64,000 nucleotides of DNA. Source: Terriglobus roseus. GTDB lineage: Bacteria; Acidobacteriota; Terriglobia; Terriglobales; Acidobacteriaceae. The stretch spans positions 2,976,001-3,040,000 of the forward strand of contig NZ_LT629690.1 in the NCBI RefSeq assembly GCF_900102185.1. The letters run 5' to 3'. The first letter of the stretch is position 1; each line of letters starts with the position of its first letter. A program made the position numbers and the translations under genes. The notes under the pieces were generated by a model. It made no database searches. It had not been told where the DNA came from and saw only the letters and a list, made by a program, of their open reading frames with translations. Of the stretch, positions 1 to 8,413 are shown one piece after another.

Positions 1-1376
1 GATCCATTCAGCCAGGAACCCACATTGCTTTGGTGAAGATCTTCGCGCCTTTCTGCAAGTGCCGTTGCAAAGGCGATTCCGAAGGAGCCGCCCCAGTTAC
101 GAAAGAAATTGGTCAGGCTGGAAGCGCGATTATTTTGATCAGGCCGCAACTCCGAATAAGCCAACATGGTCAAAGGCACAAAGAAGAAGGCATATCCCAG
201 CCCCTGCAATGCACGCGCCCAGGCGTAATGCGCGTAATCCGTTTGCAGAGTGAAGCTGCTGTAGTGAAGGAACGATATGCCAACGACAGTGACCGCACCG
301 AACAGGAGTACCCGTGGATGAATGATGCGCCGCTGCACAAGCTGCGCTCCCACTGGAGCGAGAACGGTAATCACAAACGCGCCCGGTCCCAGAACAAGCC
401 CTGCATCAATCGCACGATAGCCATAAAGCGATTGCAGTATCTGCGGTATCAGTGTGGTGGATGCAAACAAGCCGACACCGAACAGGAAATAAAACGCGCA
501 TGCGATGGCAAAATTGCGCACCTTCAGTAGGCGAAAGTCGATGACAGGGTCCGCCTGTCGCAACTCCCATATCACTGCAGACCCGAGACAGGTGACTGCA
601 GCGATGGCGATCCACACAATGAACGGTGAGCCGAACCAGTCTTCAATCTGGCCTCGGTCTAACAGCACCTCCAGCGCAGCCGATCCAAGCCCGATGAGAG
701 CGATACCCACGCCATCCACCTTGAGGCGGCCATTCGGCTTATACACCGTTGCGCGTTCTGCAGCGAAGCTCTCCGGATCATGTACAAAGCGGTTGGTGAG
801 AAAAAGCGAAAGAATTCCGATGGGGATGTTGATGAGAAAGACCCAGCGCCAGTCATAGTTGTCTGTGATCCATCCACCCAAAACGGGGCCAATGGCAGGC
901 GCAGTCACGATAGCCACTGTGTAAAGTGCGAAGGCAGATGCACGCTTCGCTGGTGGAAAGGTGTCTACCAGAATGGCTTGTTCCACTGGAGCCAGTCCTC
1001 CACCTCCCACACCCTGCAAAATACGCGCCATCAGCATGAACGGCAGAGTGGGAGCAATTCCACACAACAAAGACGTAATGGTGAACAGCGCTACACACGC
1101 CATGTAATAGTTCTTGCGGCCAAAGACGCGGCTGAGCCATGCCGACATGGGAAGAACCACGGCATTCGCCACCAGATAGGTGGTCAACACCCAAGTGACT
1201 TCGTCGAAGCTGCGCCCCAGGCCGCCTGCAATGTGCGGCAATGACACATTCGCAATCGATGTATCCAGAAGCTCCATAAAGGTCGCCAGGGTGACCGTCA
1301 ATGCCACCACCCATGGGTTTACGGCTGGCCGCTTTACATTAGGCTGTGAAGGAACGGCCACAGCTTCAGAATTCAT
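1..1376 (-). CDS. DHA2 family MFS drug efflux permease (partial, 3' end outside window)
   Basis: Proton-driven multidrug efflux permease of the EmrB/QacA (DHA2, 14-TM) family in the inner membrane. 458 codons are visible and the frame is open at the left edge, so the C-terminus is missing. The first helix carries the family signature ELLDTSIANVSLP (residues 35-47); GRKNYY near residue 86 is the loop 2-3 motif A, and GPVLGGW near 163 is motif C. The ATG at 1376 has a GGGAG ribosome site upstream. It is divergent from a TetR gene with an operator-like palindrome between them, so repression by that TetR protein is likely. Substrate cannot be told from sequence. Confidence 0.9.
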   Translation of the reverse strand, partial: MNSEAVAVPSQPNVKRPAVNPWVVALTVTLATFMELLDTSIANVSLPHIAGGLGRSFDEVTWVLTTYLVANAVVLPMSAWLSRVFGRKNYYMACVALFTITSLLCGIAPTLPFMLMARILQGVGGGGLAPVEQAILVDTFPPAKRASAFALYTVAIVTAPAIGPVLGGWITDNYDWRWVFLINIPIGILSLFLTNRFVHDPESFAAERATVYKPNGRLKVDGVGIALIGLGSAALEVLLDRGQIEDWFGSPFIVWIAIAAVTCLGSAVIWELRQADPVIDFRLLKVRNFAIACAFYFLFGVGLFASTTLIPQILQSLYGYRAIDAGLVLGPGAFVITVLAPVGAQLVQRRIIHPRVLLFGAVTVVGISFLHYSSFTLQTDYAHYAWARALQGLGYAFFFVPLTMLAYSELRPDQNNRASSLTNFFRNWGGSFGIAFATALAERREDLHQSNVGSWLNG

Positions 1377-1397
1377 CTCAGAGCATCTCCCATAAAA

Positions 1398-1411
1398 AGA
1401 CCGTTCGGTCT
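1398..1411. promoter_or_regulatory. TetR operator palindrome (primary copy)
   Basis: AGACCG-TT-CGGTCT is a perfect 6-2-6 inverted repeat 22 bp upstream of the efflux gene start and in the divergent promoter region. The shape is typical of TetR-family operators. The bound protein is inferred from adjacency. Confidence 0.7.
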
Positions 1412-1440
1412 CTTTCCTGCATCTGATGAAATAGAGAAAG

Positions 1441-1454
1441 CGACCGATTCGTCT
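1441..1454. promoter_or_regulatory. Degenerate second TetR operator copy
   Basis: CGACCGATTCGTCT matches the palindrome at 1398-1411 at 10 of 14 positions and lies between it and the TetR start. It may be a weaker autoregulatory site. Confidence 0.4.
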
Positions 1455-1478
1455 TTTTTGAGGTAGCAGGAGGATTGA

Positions 1479-2063
1479 ATGACAAAGGGTGAGGAGACAC
1501 GCCAACGAATTGTGGAACTGGCAGCGCCTTTGTTCAATCAACGAGGCTATGCTGGCTGCTCCGTTGCGGACATCATGGAGGCAACGGGGTTGGAAAAAGG
1601 CGGCATCTACCGGTACTTCGATTCAAAAGAAGAGCTTGCCGCAGAGGCATTCAAGTTTTCCGTTGCAAAAATCCGAAAGCTGCGCACCGATGATCTTGAC
1701 AACATTCCAGGAGCAGTGGAAAAACTGCGATACGTCATGGATCGATTCGTGAGTGAACCATCGCCTTTGAAAGGCGGGTGTCCATTGATGAACACCGCCA
1801 TTGATGCGGACGATGGCAATGCTGCTCTGCGCGACCTTGTACAGCAGGCATTTGCAGATTGGCGACGTCGCATCACCACCATCGTTAGACAGGGCATCCG
1901 CGATGGTGAAATCAGCAAATCGTGTGATCCCATGGAACTTGCCGACACTCTCATCGCTTCACTGGAGGGCGCCCTTATGCTCACGCGGCTGGATGGCAAT
2001 AAGCGTGCCCTGAAGCATGTGCGTCACTCAATGGACCTACTACTGTCCGCCTATACGGGCTGA
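1479..2063 (+). CDS. TetR/AcrR family transcriptional repressor
   Basis: 194-aa DNA-binding repressor, the normal length for the family. The N-terminal helix-turn-helix spans about residues 8-54 (GYAGCSVADIMEATGLEKG, then GIYRYFDSKEEL). The rest is an all-helical TetR_C-type ligand and dimer domain with FVSEPSPLKGGCPLMN, which resembles the LmrA/YxaF-like group. A strong ribosome site (AGGAGG) sits 6 bases before the ATG. It is divergent from the DHA2 efflux gene with two palindromic sites between them, so it most likely represses the pump and itself until an inducer binds. Confidence 0.93.
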   Translation: MTKGEETRQRIVELAAPLFNQRGYAGCSVADIMEATGLEKGGIYRYFDSKEELAAEAFKFSVAKIRKLRTDDLDNIPGAVEKLRYVMDRFVSEPSPLKGGCPLMNTAIDADDGNAALRDLVQQAFADWRRRITTIVRQGIRDGEISKSCDPMELADTLIASLEGALMLTRLDGNKRALKHVRHSMDLLLSAYTG

Positions 2064-2205
2064 CGAGATGCGCCACGCCCCTCGGATAGGGAACCTTCCT
2101 CTCGGTGCAGGCGTTTCACCATTGAATCGAAAAAAGTAGCCGTTCGCCGCAATCTGCTGGTGCAAGGCAGCTTATCCGATATCCTGAAGACTCAGGAGGC
2201 GAACC

Positions 2206-3717
2206 ATGGCAACCGCCGCAGTCGCCAATCCGGCAAACGGTGCCCTCTCAGGGGACGACCTGATTTTCGCGCAGCTTGCACCGGAAGAGCCCACCAGCAT
2301 TCCAGATCGTGTCGCAGCACTCCGTCGTGTAAAGGCTCTGGATACTCTCAGCCACGACGATCTTGTATGGCTTGCCGAACACGGCACCGAACGCAAAGCT
2401 CATGATGGCACGCTCATCTTCCACGGTGGCGCTCCGGTCCATCACATGACCATCCTTCTGCAGGGCGAGGTGCACGTGCGCCGCGCTAGCGGACCTGTTG
2501 CCTTCTTCATTGGCCGTAGTGGTGCGGTTACCGGCAAGCTTCCGTTCAGCCGTATGAAGAGCTACGGTGGCGACGGTTATGCCGCAGGCGAAGTCTGGAC
2601 GCTGGATTTTGAAGAGAGCTCTTTCCCGGAGATGCTTCATGCTGTACCCGGACTCACACAGATCATCGTCTCCACATTGCTGGATCGCACACGCGAAGTC
2701 ACACGCATGGAACAGCAGGCCGAGAAGCTGAACGCGCTCGGCAAGCTGGCTGCGAATCTATCGCATGAATTAAACAATCCAGCTTCCGCGGCTCGTTCTG
2801 CTGCAAACAATCTGTGGACGGAGCTGCGCAACTACGGCTATCAGAAGTTCCGGCTAGGCGCACTTTGTATCGGCGGCGACACGAAGGTTGCATACAACGA
2901 ATGGATCGCCTCCATGCAGCATCTTATGCAGCCGGATGGCAGACCCCACCGCTCAGACGCTGTAGATGTTGCTGCGCGAGAAGATGTTTTGCTTCGCTGG
3001 ATGGAAGCACATCAGGTAGAGGACGCGTGGCGCATCGCGCCGGTGCTTGCGGAAACAATCGTTGAAACCTCGCATCTGGATTCCCTTGCCAGCGTGCTTC
3101 AGGGTGAAGCTCTCACGGTTGCTCTCGCTTCGTTCGCCTCTGGTATGAACGCCGAGCGTATGACCGACGCAGTGATTGATTCCACACGCCGTATCTTCGA
3201 GTTGATTACTGCCATTCGCGGTTACTCCTACATGGATCAGGCTCCCATCCAGGAGATTGATCTGCGCGAAGCGCTGGATAACACGCTGGCCATGCTCAAC
3301 TCGCGTCTGGGTTCCGTGGAAGTGGATCGCAGCTACGGCGACGAGGTTCCGCAGATCCTGGCTTATGGCGGCGAATTGAATCAGGTGTGGACTGCACTGA
3401 TTGAAAACGCACTGGACGCCATGGGGCAGTGTGAAGATTCCTACTCGCCCAAGCTGACTCTGCGCACATCGCTCAGCGGCAGCACAGTTCTGGTGGAAGT
3501 ATGCGATAACGGGCCCGGCATTCCCCAGGAGATTGGTTCACGCATCTTCGAACCCTTCTTCACGACCAAGGGCATCGGACAGGCTCTTGGACTGGGACTG
3601 GATACGGCAAACCGTGTCGTAACCAAGCACAAGGGACAACTCAGCGTGCTGCATAGTAAGCCAGGCGATACCTGCATCCAGGTACGTTTGCCCATTGAGC
3701 AAACCGGCGCATATTAA
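2206..3717 (+). CDS. Sensor histidine kinase with N-terminal cyclic-nucleotide-binding-like domain
   Basis: 503-aa soluble histidine kinase. Residues about 35-150 resemble a cNMP-binding (CRP-like) beta-barrel, followed by a helical linker. The H-box is NLSHELNNPASAA with the phospho-acceptor His at 187. The C-terminal HATPase_c domain has the N box (ENALDAM), G1 (DNGPGIP), F (FEPFFTT) and G2 (GLGLDT) boxes. No transmembrane segment is evident, so a cytoplasmic signal is sensed. There is no adjacent response regulator, so it is an orphan kinase. Ribosome site CAGGAGGCG lies just before the ATG. The ligand is not predictable. Confidence 0.88.
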   Translation: MATAAVANPANGALSGDDLIFAQLAPEEPTSIPDRVAALRRVKALDTLSHDDLVWLAEHGTERKAHDGTLIFHGGAPVHHMTILLQGEVHVRRASGPVAFFIGRSGAVTGKLPFSRMKSYGGDGYAAGEVWTLDFEESSFPEMLHAVPGLTQIIVSTLLDRTREVTRMEQQAEKLNALGKLAANLSHELNNPASAARSAANNLWTELRNYGYQKFRLGALCIGGDTKVAYNEWIASMQHLMQPDGRPHRSDAVDVAAREDVLLRWMEAHQVEDAWRIAPVLAETIVETSHLDSLASVLQGEALTVALASFASGMNAERMTDAVIDSTRRIFELITAIRGYSYMDQAPIQEIDLREALDNTLAMLNSRLGSVEVDRSYGDEVPQILAYGGELNQVWTALIENALDAMGQCEDSYSPKLTLRTSLSGSTVLVEVCDNGPGIPQEIGSRIFEPFFTTKGIGQALGLGLDTANRVVTKHKGQLSVLHSKPGDTCIQVRLPIEQTGAY

Positions 3718-3759
3718 ACACAAACCTCCTTCTAACTTTCCTTTCTCTGCTATACCCTT

Positions 3760-3804
3760 CCGGTGATCTCGCAGGTGGCTTACCGCCGCTGCGAAAATCG
3801 CCGG
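3760..3804 (+). other. Structured 5' leader hairpin ending in the ribosome-binding site
   Basis: A long imperfect stem lies just ahead of the hydrolase gene. Its outer stem pairs 3760-3767 with 3797-3804 (one G-U pair), a second stem pairs TCGCAG 3769-3774 with CTGCGA 3789-3794, and an inner GGC/GCC stem closes a 5-base loop. The outer stem's last two bases are the first GG of the GGAGGG ribosome site, so folding could limit translation. It matches no riboswitch class I recognise. Confidence 0.5.
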
Positions 3805-3814
3805 AGGGTTCGCT

Positions 3815-4729
3815 ATGCGTCTTGCACGTTGGGTTTGCGCTGTTTCGCTGTTTGCGTTTGTACCATGCGCGTCATTTGGCCAACAGCACACGCTGCCGCT
3901 CTGGCCCAATGGCAATCCTGAACCTTCGACGCTCACTGGCCCTGAGACTGATCCAACCACCGACGCAAACCGCATTGTCTCTGGCAAGTTGACCGTCCGC
4001 ATCACCAACGTGAGTAAGCCGACGCTCTCCGTTTACCTGCCGCCGAAAGAGAAGAACACAGGAGCCGCAGCGTTGGTACTTCCAGGCGGAGCCTACATAC
4101 GGCTGGCATGGAATCTGGAAGGAACTGAGGTATGTGACTGGCTCAATTCCATCGGCATGACGTGCCTGCTTGTGAAGTATCGTGTGCCAGAAACTGGTCA
4201 TTATCCGGACAATGTGGAAGATCTGGAAGACGCGCAACAAGCCATGCGCATTGCGCGTGCTCATGCTGCAGAATGGGGCATTGATCCGCAACGCATTGGT
4301 GCGATTGGATTCTCTGCCGGAGCGCATCTTGCAGCGGCGCTCAGTACGCATTCGGATTTTAAAGGTAAGAATGTTCCATCCTCAACCGCAGACGCCAAAC
4401 CAAATTGGCAGATGCTGCTCTATCCGGGTTGGTTAAACGGCGCGGATGGCAAGGTGAACCCCACAGTAAAACCCGTGAGCGACACTCCTCCAACGTTTCT
4501 AGTGATGGCCGAGGATGACTATACGGCACACGTCGAAAACGCGCTGGTGTATTTCCAGGCACTCAAAGACGTGAAGGTGCCAGCAGAACTACATCTGTTT
4601 ACACAAGGCGGGCATGGCTTTGGCCTCCGTCCGACGCAACTCCCCATCTCGCGGTGGCCCACACTAGCGGAAGCTTGGCTGCACACCATTCATATCCTCG
4701 GGACGCCCGGGCCCGTTCCTCACCCATAA
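3815..4729 (+). CDS. Secreted alpha/beta hydrolase (esterase/acetylxylan-esterase-like)
   Basis: 304-aa serine hydrolase with an N-terminal signal peptide (residues 1-22, cleavage near SFGQ-Q), so probably periplasmic or exported. LVLPGGAY (about 88) is the oxyanion-hole strand, GFSAG (nucleophile Ser167) the elbow, and the acid and His fall around MAEDDY and GGHGFG. The fold and HGG-like motif suit carboxylesterases acting on acetylated sugars or small esters; the exact substrate is inferred only. GGAGGG precedes the ATG by 6 bases and is part of a leader hairpin. It is a single transcription unit. Confidence 0.85.
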   Translation: MRLARWVCAVSLFAFVPCASFGQQHTLPLWPNGNPEPSTLTGPETDPTTDANRIVSGKLTVRITNVSKPTLSVYLPPKEKNTGAAALVLPGGAYIRLAWNLEGTEVCDWLNSIGMTCLLVKYRVPETGHYPDNVEDLEDAQQAMRIARAHAAEWGIDPQRIGAIGFSAGAHLAAALSTHSDFKGKNVPSSTADAKPNWQMLLYPGWLNGADGKVNPTVKPVSDTPPTFLVMAEDDYTAHVENALVYFQALKDVKVPAELHLFTQGGHGFGLRPTQLPISRWPTLAEAWLHTIHILGTPGPVPHP

Positions 4730-4766
4730 CACTGGGTTGGTCAGAAACAATTTTGTTGCTACATCT

Positions 4767-4791
4767 GGTGTACTAGTTGTATTAATACACC
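4767..4791. promoter_or_regulatory. GntR/YtrA-type operator overlapping the promoter
   Basis: GGTGTA (4767-4772), 13 bases, then TACACC (4786-4791), with matching TA and T/A bases inside, form a 25-bp symmetric site of the YtrA-type spacing. A possible promoter (TTGCTA 4756-4761, TATTAA 4780-4785) would start RNA at about 4792, so the operator would cover the -10 and the GTG start at 4793. Confidence 0.65.
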
Positions 4792-4792
4792 C

Positions 4793-5185
4793 GTGACACC
4801 ATTTCGCGTACGCCTGCAACCCGGCCAGCCCATCCATGAGCAAGTGGTCTACGCCGCAACGCGAGCGATTGTGGCGGGACAGCTTCGTCCGGGCGACCTC
4901 TTCCCTTCTGTCCGCGCTCTCTCGCGCGATCTTTCAATCAATCCCAACACCGCTCACAAGGTCATCAGCCAGTTGATTGCCGATGGCTTGCTGCAGGCCG
5001 TGCCGGGTATCGGCACGGTCGTCGCTGAGCCTCCCCGTGCCACAGCCTCACAACGAACCGAACTGCTAGGCAAGCAGATGGAAGAGCTTGTGGTGGAAGC
5101 CAAGCGTCTCTCCATCCCGCTGGAAGATGTAACAGCCGCACTCGAAAAGCACTGGAACCGACTCTTTCCCGGAGATCCCGAATGA
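4793..5185 (+). CDS. GntR family regulator, YtrA subfamily
   Basis: 130-aa regulator: an N-terminal GntR winged helix (residues about 10-78, PIHEQV ... PGDLFPSVRALSRDL ... NPNTAHKVISQL) and a short helical C-terminal tail. This short tail and the linkage to an ABC transporter define the YtrA group. The start is GTG with no ribosome site; the putative -10 ends 7 bases upstream, so the mRNA is probably leaderless. The stop overlaps the ATG of the ABC ATPase gene by 4 bp, which implies coupled translation. It likely represses its own operon through the palindrome at 4767-4791. Confidence 0.9.
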   Translation: MTPFRVRLQPGQPIHEQVVYAATRAIVAGQLRPGDLFPSVRALSRDLSINPNTAHKVISQLIADGLLQAVPGIGTVVAEPPRATASQRTELLGKQMEELVVEAKRLSIPLEDVTAALEKHWNRLFPGDPE

Positions 5186-6093
5186 CATCGGACGCCGTTA
5201 TTCAGACGCACCAACTCACCATGCGCTTTGGCAAACACACCGCGCTTGCGCCACTGGATCTAACCATTCCACGAGGATCGGTGTATGCGCTGGCAGGCCA
5301 CAACGGCGCGGGTAAAACCACACTGCTGAAGTTGCTGCTGAACGTACTTCATCCCACAGCGGGTTCCGTGACACTGCTTGGAACGGATTCCACGAAACTC
5401 AGCAGCGAGATGTTCACCCGTGTGGGCTATGTCGCGGAGGGGCAGGAGATGCCCGAGTGGATGACCGTGCGCGAGTTCATGGACTATCTCTGCCCGTTCT
5501 ATTCAACCTGGGAAGAAGGCTCGCTTCTTCGCGACCTTGATCTGCCGGAAGATCGGCACATACGCGACCTCTCACGAGGCATGCGCATGAAACTGGCGTT
5601 GGCCAGCGTGCTTGCGTTTCGTCCAGAACTCATTCTCATGGATGAACCCTTCTCCGGACTTGATCCGCTGGTGCGCGATGAGCTGACACGCACACTCATC
5701 GATCGCCTCGCTACGGAAGATGGCACACCGCCAACTGTACTTATCTCCACACATGACCTTGCAGAGATTGAGCCCTTTGCAACGCATGCAGCCATGTTGC
5801 ACAACGGTCACCTGATGTTTGCGGAGCCTCTGGATATGTTGCTGGATCGCTTCCGCGAGATCACGGTAACCCTCACCGAGGCAGCATCTGTAGCGCGTGC
5901 ATTCCCGAAGGATTGGTTATGTCCTGAAAGCTCTGGCGCAGTCGTGCGATTCGTTCATGCCAATGGAAGTTCTGAGTCACTACCGCAAGAGATTCGCAGC
6001 GCATTGCCTTCCATACAGACGATTGAATCCACATCGATCGGACTGCGCGAGATATTTCTGGCTGTAACCCGCACACAACGGAGCGCCGCATGA
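5182..6093 (+). CDS. ABC transporter ATP-binding protein
   Basis: 303-aa ATPase subunit. Walker A is GHNGAGKTTLLK (about residue 38), the signature is LSRGMRMKLALA, Walker B is ELILMDEPFSGLDP, and the switch His is in STHDLAE. A roughly 80-residue C-terminal extension follows the nucleotide-binding domain, as in CcmA-type and YtrB-type exporters. It is the second gene of a GntR-ATPase-permease operon, with 4-bp ATGA overlaps on both sides. It presumably energises the permease encoded next, in an export or envelope-stress role as known for Ytr-like systems. Confidence 0.92.
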   Translation: MTSDAVIQTHQLTMRFGKHTALAPLDLTIPRGSVYALAGHNGAGKTTLLKLLLNVLHPTAGSVTLLGTDSTKLSSEMFTRVGYVAEGQEMPEWMTVREFMDYLCPFYSTWEEGSLLRDLDLPEDRHIRDLSRGMRMKLALASVLAFRPELILMDEPFSGLDPLVRDELTRTLIDRLATEDGTPPTVLISTHDLAEIEPFATHAAMLHNGHLMFAEPLDMLLDRFREITVTLTEAASVARAFPKDWLCPESSGAVVRFVHANGSSESLPQEIRSALPSIQTIESTSIGLREIFLAVTRTQRSAA

Positions 6094-7547
6094 CACAGGC
6101 CCTGCACATCTTCCGCAAAGACCTCCGCCATCAGTGGATTGATCTCGTGATCTACGCTGCGCTGCTTGTTCTCTCCGGGTTTCTTGTGCCTACTAAGTGG
6201 CCGGGGCGCTGGTCGTCTAACGACATGCTGCCGTGGCTGCTCATCCTGCTACAAGTGGCTGTGCCGCTCTTCTGGCTGGTGATGATTGCGCGGTTGGTAC
6301 ACGAGGAAGCGATCGTGGGCGATCGTCAGTTCTGGACGACTAGGCCTTATCGCTGGAGCAGTCTGCTTGGCGCCAAGCTGCTGTTCCTGGCGATCTGCAT
6401 TGCACTTCCGTACTTTGTGATGCAGTGGTGCATTGCGCTATACGGTGGCTTATCACCCTTCGTCGCAGGGTTTCCCATGTCTGCGGCGATGCATCTGCTC
6501 ATCGTGTGGATTCCGATGTTCCTGTTTGCATGCGTGACATCCACGCTTATCTCTACTTTCTTCACCACTCTCGGCAGTGTGGTTCTCTGGGTTGCAACAC
6601 TGGTCTTCCTGCTGGGCAGCAATGGCCCTGAAGCCGACGCCCCGTTCGCGCGGTTGTACTTCGGCGCTCTGTTCACTGGTATATTCGCATTCCTGCTGGT
6701 GTTTCTGTATCGCAAGCGGTCGTTCCGGTTGGGCCGCGTGTTGATGGGCTCTTCCGCGGTGCTTTTCCTATTGCTGATCGTCTTCGTATCGAAGATGTCA
6801 CCTTCATCGCTGGGCACTCAGTTGCTGAAGGCACGCTATCGCGATGGAGCCGCGCCACAGCTTCATCTGCAGTACGTTCCAGGGCGCTTCTCAGGACATC
6901 ACGCTCAGGACAGTTCGTGGCTACTCGCCGTTCCCGTTCCAATTGAATTGCTCGGTCTGTCAAATGGACATCGGCTGCATAATGCGGCAATGCAGTATCA
7001 CCTGGAGGCAGGTGGGTACCGGTATACCTCGCCCTGGAGGCCTACGGCGCTTACGCCGGAGGGCATGACGTTCCGCGTGCCGAGAGCGGTACTGGACCAT
7101 GCTGAGCATGCGGATGCACATCTCACTGTGTCTCTGGCTGCTGAGGAGATCGCGCCTGACCAGCCACAAACTACGACCCTCCGCGACCGCTTCGCTATCC
7201 CCGGAGGCGGAAGCTGCGATGCTGTGAATCCACCTTACGAGCATCGTTCCGCTGCTACGAGTGTTGTGTGTCACTTCGCCTACTCGGTTCCTTACCCGAT
7301 AGAGATCGATGCCAATATGGAGCCGGGATGCCCTGTTCCCAAGCTGCCTATTCAGGTGCCAACCTATGACGGTGGAACAGGCTTCGACCCGTTAACCCAT
7401 TGGACGGTTCGCGCTGGTCTGGGCGCACCGGAAGTCCGGGCATGCGTCGTGCAGTCGGTCACCACCACTGTCTATCGTCCGGTGACGCGCTTTCGCACGT
7501 CACTGGACATACCATCCATTCGGCTTGCTGACTATGTTGGGCATTGA
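6090..7547 (+). CDS. ABC transporter permease with large C-terminal extracytoplasmic domain
   Basis: 485-aa membrane protein. About seven hydrophobic helices occupy residues 15-235 (for example WIDLVIYAALLVLSGF, LLILLQVAVPLFWLVMIA, VLFLLLIVFVSK). The remaining 250 residues are soluble, beta-rich by eye, with five or so cysteines (CDAVNP, SVVCHF, GCPVP, RACVVQS), and probably lie outside the cytoplasm. It is the third gene of the GntR operon and presumably partners the ATPase. I do not recognise the C-terminal domain. It faces a convergent CDGSH gene 37 bp away. Confidence 0.8.
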   Translation: MTQALHIFRKDLRHQWIDLVIYAALLVLSGFLVPTKWPGRWSSNDMLPWLLILLQVAVPLFWLVMIARLVHEEAIVGDRQFWTTRPYRWSSLLGAKLLFLAICIALPYFVMQWCIALYGGLSPFVAGFPMSAAMHLLIVWIPMFLFACVTSTLISTFFTTLGSVVLWVATLVFLLGSNGPEADAPFARLYFGALFTGIFAFLLVFLYRKRSFRLGRVLMGSSAVLFLLLIVFVSKMSPSSLGTQLLKARYRDGAAPQLHLQYVPGRFSGHHAQDSSWLLAVPVPIELLGLSNGHRLHNAAMQYHLEAGGYRYTSPWRPTALTPEGMTFRVPRAVLDHAEHADAHLTVSLAAEEIAPDQPQTTTLRDRFAIPGGGSCDAVNPPYEHRSAATSVVCHFAYSVPYPIEIDANMEPGCPVPKLPIQVPTYDGGTGFDPLTHWTVRAGLGAPEVRACVVQSVTTTVYRPVTRFRTSLDIPSIRLADYVGH

Positions 7548-7584
7548 TGCTGAGATCATGCCCTCAGCCCGTGTTTGTATACGT

Positions 7585-8280
7585 CTAGGAATCGTGGAAC
7601 TTGATTGCATCATGAGTGCCGTCGCAGAACGGCTTGTTTTTGGACTCTCCGCAACGACAGAGCGTGACGCGATTGCGCACCTCATACTCGAATCCATCTG
7701 CTGAGGTGACCTGTATACCTCCGCGCAACCAGAGCGGCCCACTGCATTGCTGCGCCGGGTCTTCCACCAGACCGATTGATATGGGCAACGCGTGTTCAAT
7801 GGGTTGTCCTGTGGCCTTGTCCCAGGCTACGAGGCGCCCTGAAGGACAGTTGTTCACCTGGTGGATGAACAACTCCTTGATGTGTGGATGATCGGTTCGC
7901 TCGACCTGGTTCCAGACCTGACCGTTCGGGTCGCAGAAGCGGGCGAATGCACAGAGCTTTTCTGCGTCGGTGAGCTGAAGCACTGGACCATCCAGCACCT
8001 GCGCCTGATTGACGTAGGGTTCACGGCTGGCTGTTTCAGCTCCCTTGAATCCAACCTTCGCGTGTGTGCCATCACAGAAGGGTTTCGATCCGGAGTGCCC
8101 GCAGCGGCAGAGCGCGTAGGTCTCCTTGTGGGGGATGGCCTCGCCTTCCCGCCATTCCTCAGAGCCGCCTTTAGCATCCGTGATGATGGTCTGCTTGCTG
8201 AGGGGTATGCCACCTGTGACGATGTACGGACCGTTCTCAGAGACAGTGACGCTTACCTTACTCTTCGTCGGCGAAGTCAT
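7585..8280 (-). CDS. Dual-CDGSH iron-sulfur protein with central cysteine region
   Basis: 231-aa protein with two CDGSH iron-sulfur motifs: CRCGHSGSKPFCDGTH (about residues 57-72) and CRCGESKNKPFCDGTH near the C-terminus. Each supplies the 3-Cys-1-His ligands of a mitoNEET-type 2Fe-2S cluster. The 120-residue segment between them has further cysteines (CAFARFC, NNCPSGR, QQCSG) and fits a divergent Fe-S or CDGSH-associated domain. Likely a cytoplasmic redox or cluster-transfer protein; partner unknown. It is a single gene, upstream of nothing on its strand except the terminated DUF427 gene. Confidence 0.88.
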   Translation of the reverse strand: MTSPTKSKVSVTVSENGPYIVTGGIPLSKQTIITDAKGGSEEWREGEAIPHKETYALCRCGHSGSKPFCDGTHAKVGFKGAETASREPYVNQAQVLDGPVLQLTDAEKLCAFARFCDPNGQVWNQVERTDHPHIKELFIHQVNNCPSGRLVAWDKATGQPIEHALPISIGLVEDPAQQCSGPLWLRGGIQVTSADGFEYEVRNRVTLCRCGESKNKPFCDGTHDAIKFHDS

Positions 8281-8364
8281 GGATCAGCTCCCTGTGATGA
8301 ACCTTGCTGCAGCGTTGGCGCACAGCTTTCGGTGGCATCAATATATCCCGAGCCGCCTAAAAGC

Positions 8365-8392
8365 ACAGAGGCGGCCCTTAGGCCGCCTCTGT
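8365..8392 (-). terminator. Intrinsic terminator of the DUF427 gene
   Basis: A perfect 12-bp stem (ACAGAGGCGGCC / GGCCGCCTCTGT) with a CTTA loop, followed on the minus strand by GCTTTTAG. It lies 22 bases after the DUF427 stop. Confidence 0.88.
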
Positions 8393-8413
8393 CAATACTG
8401 AGTCGTCGGATAA

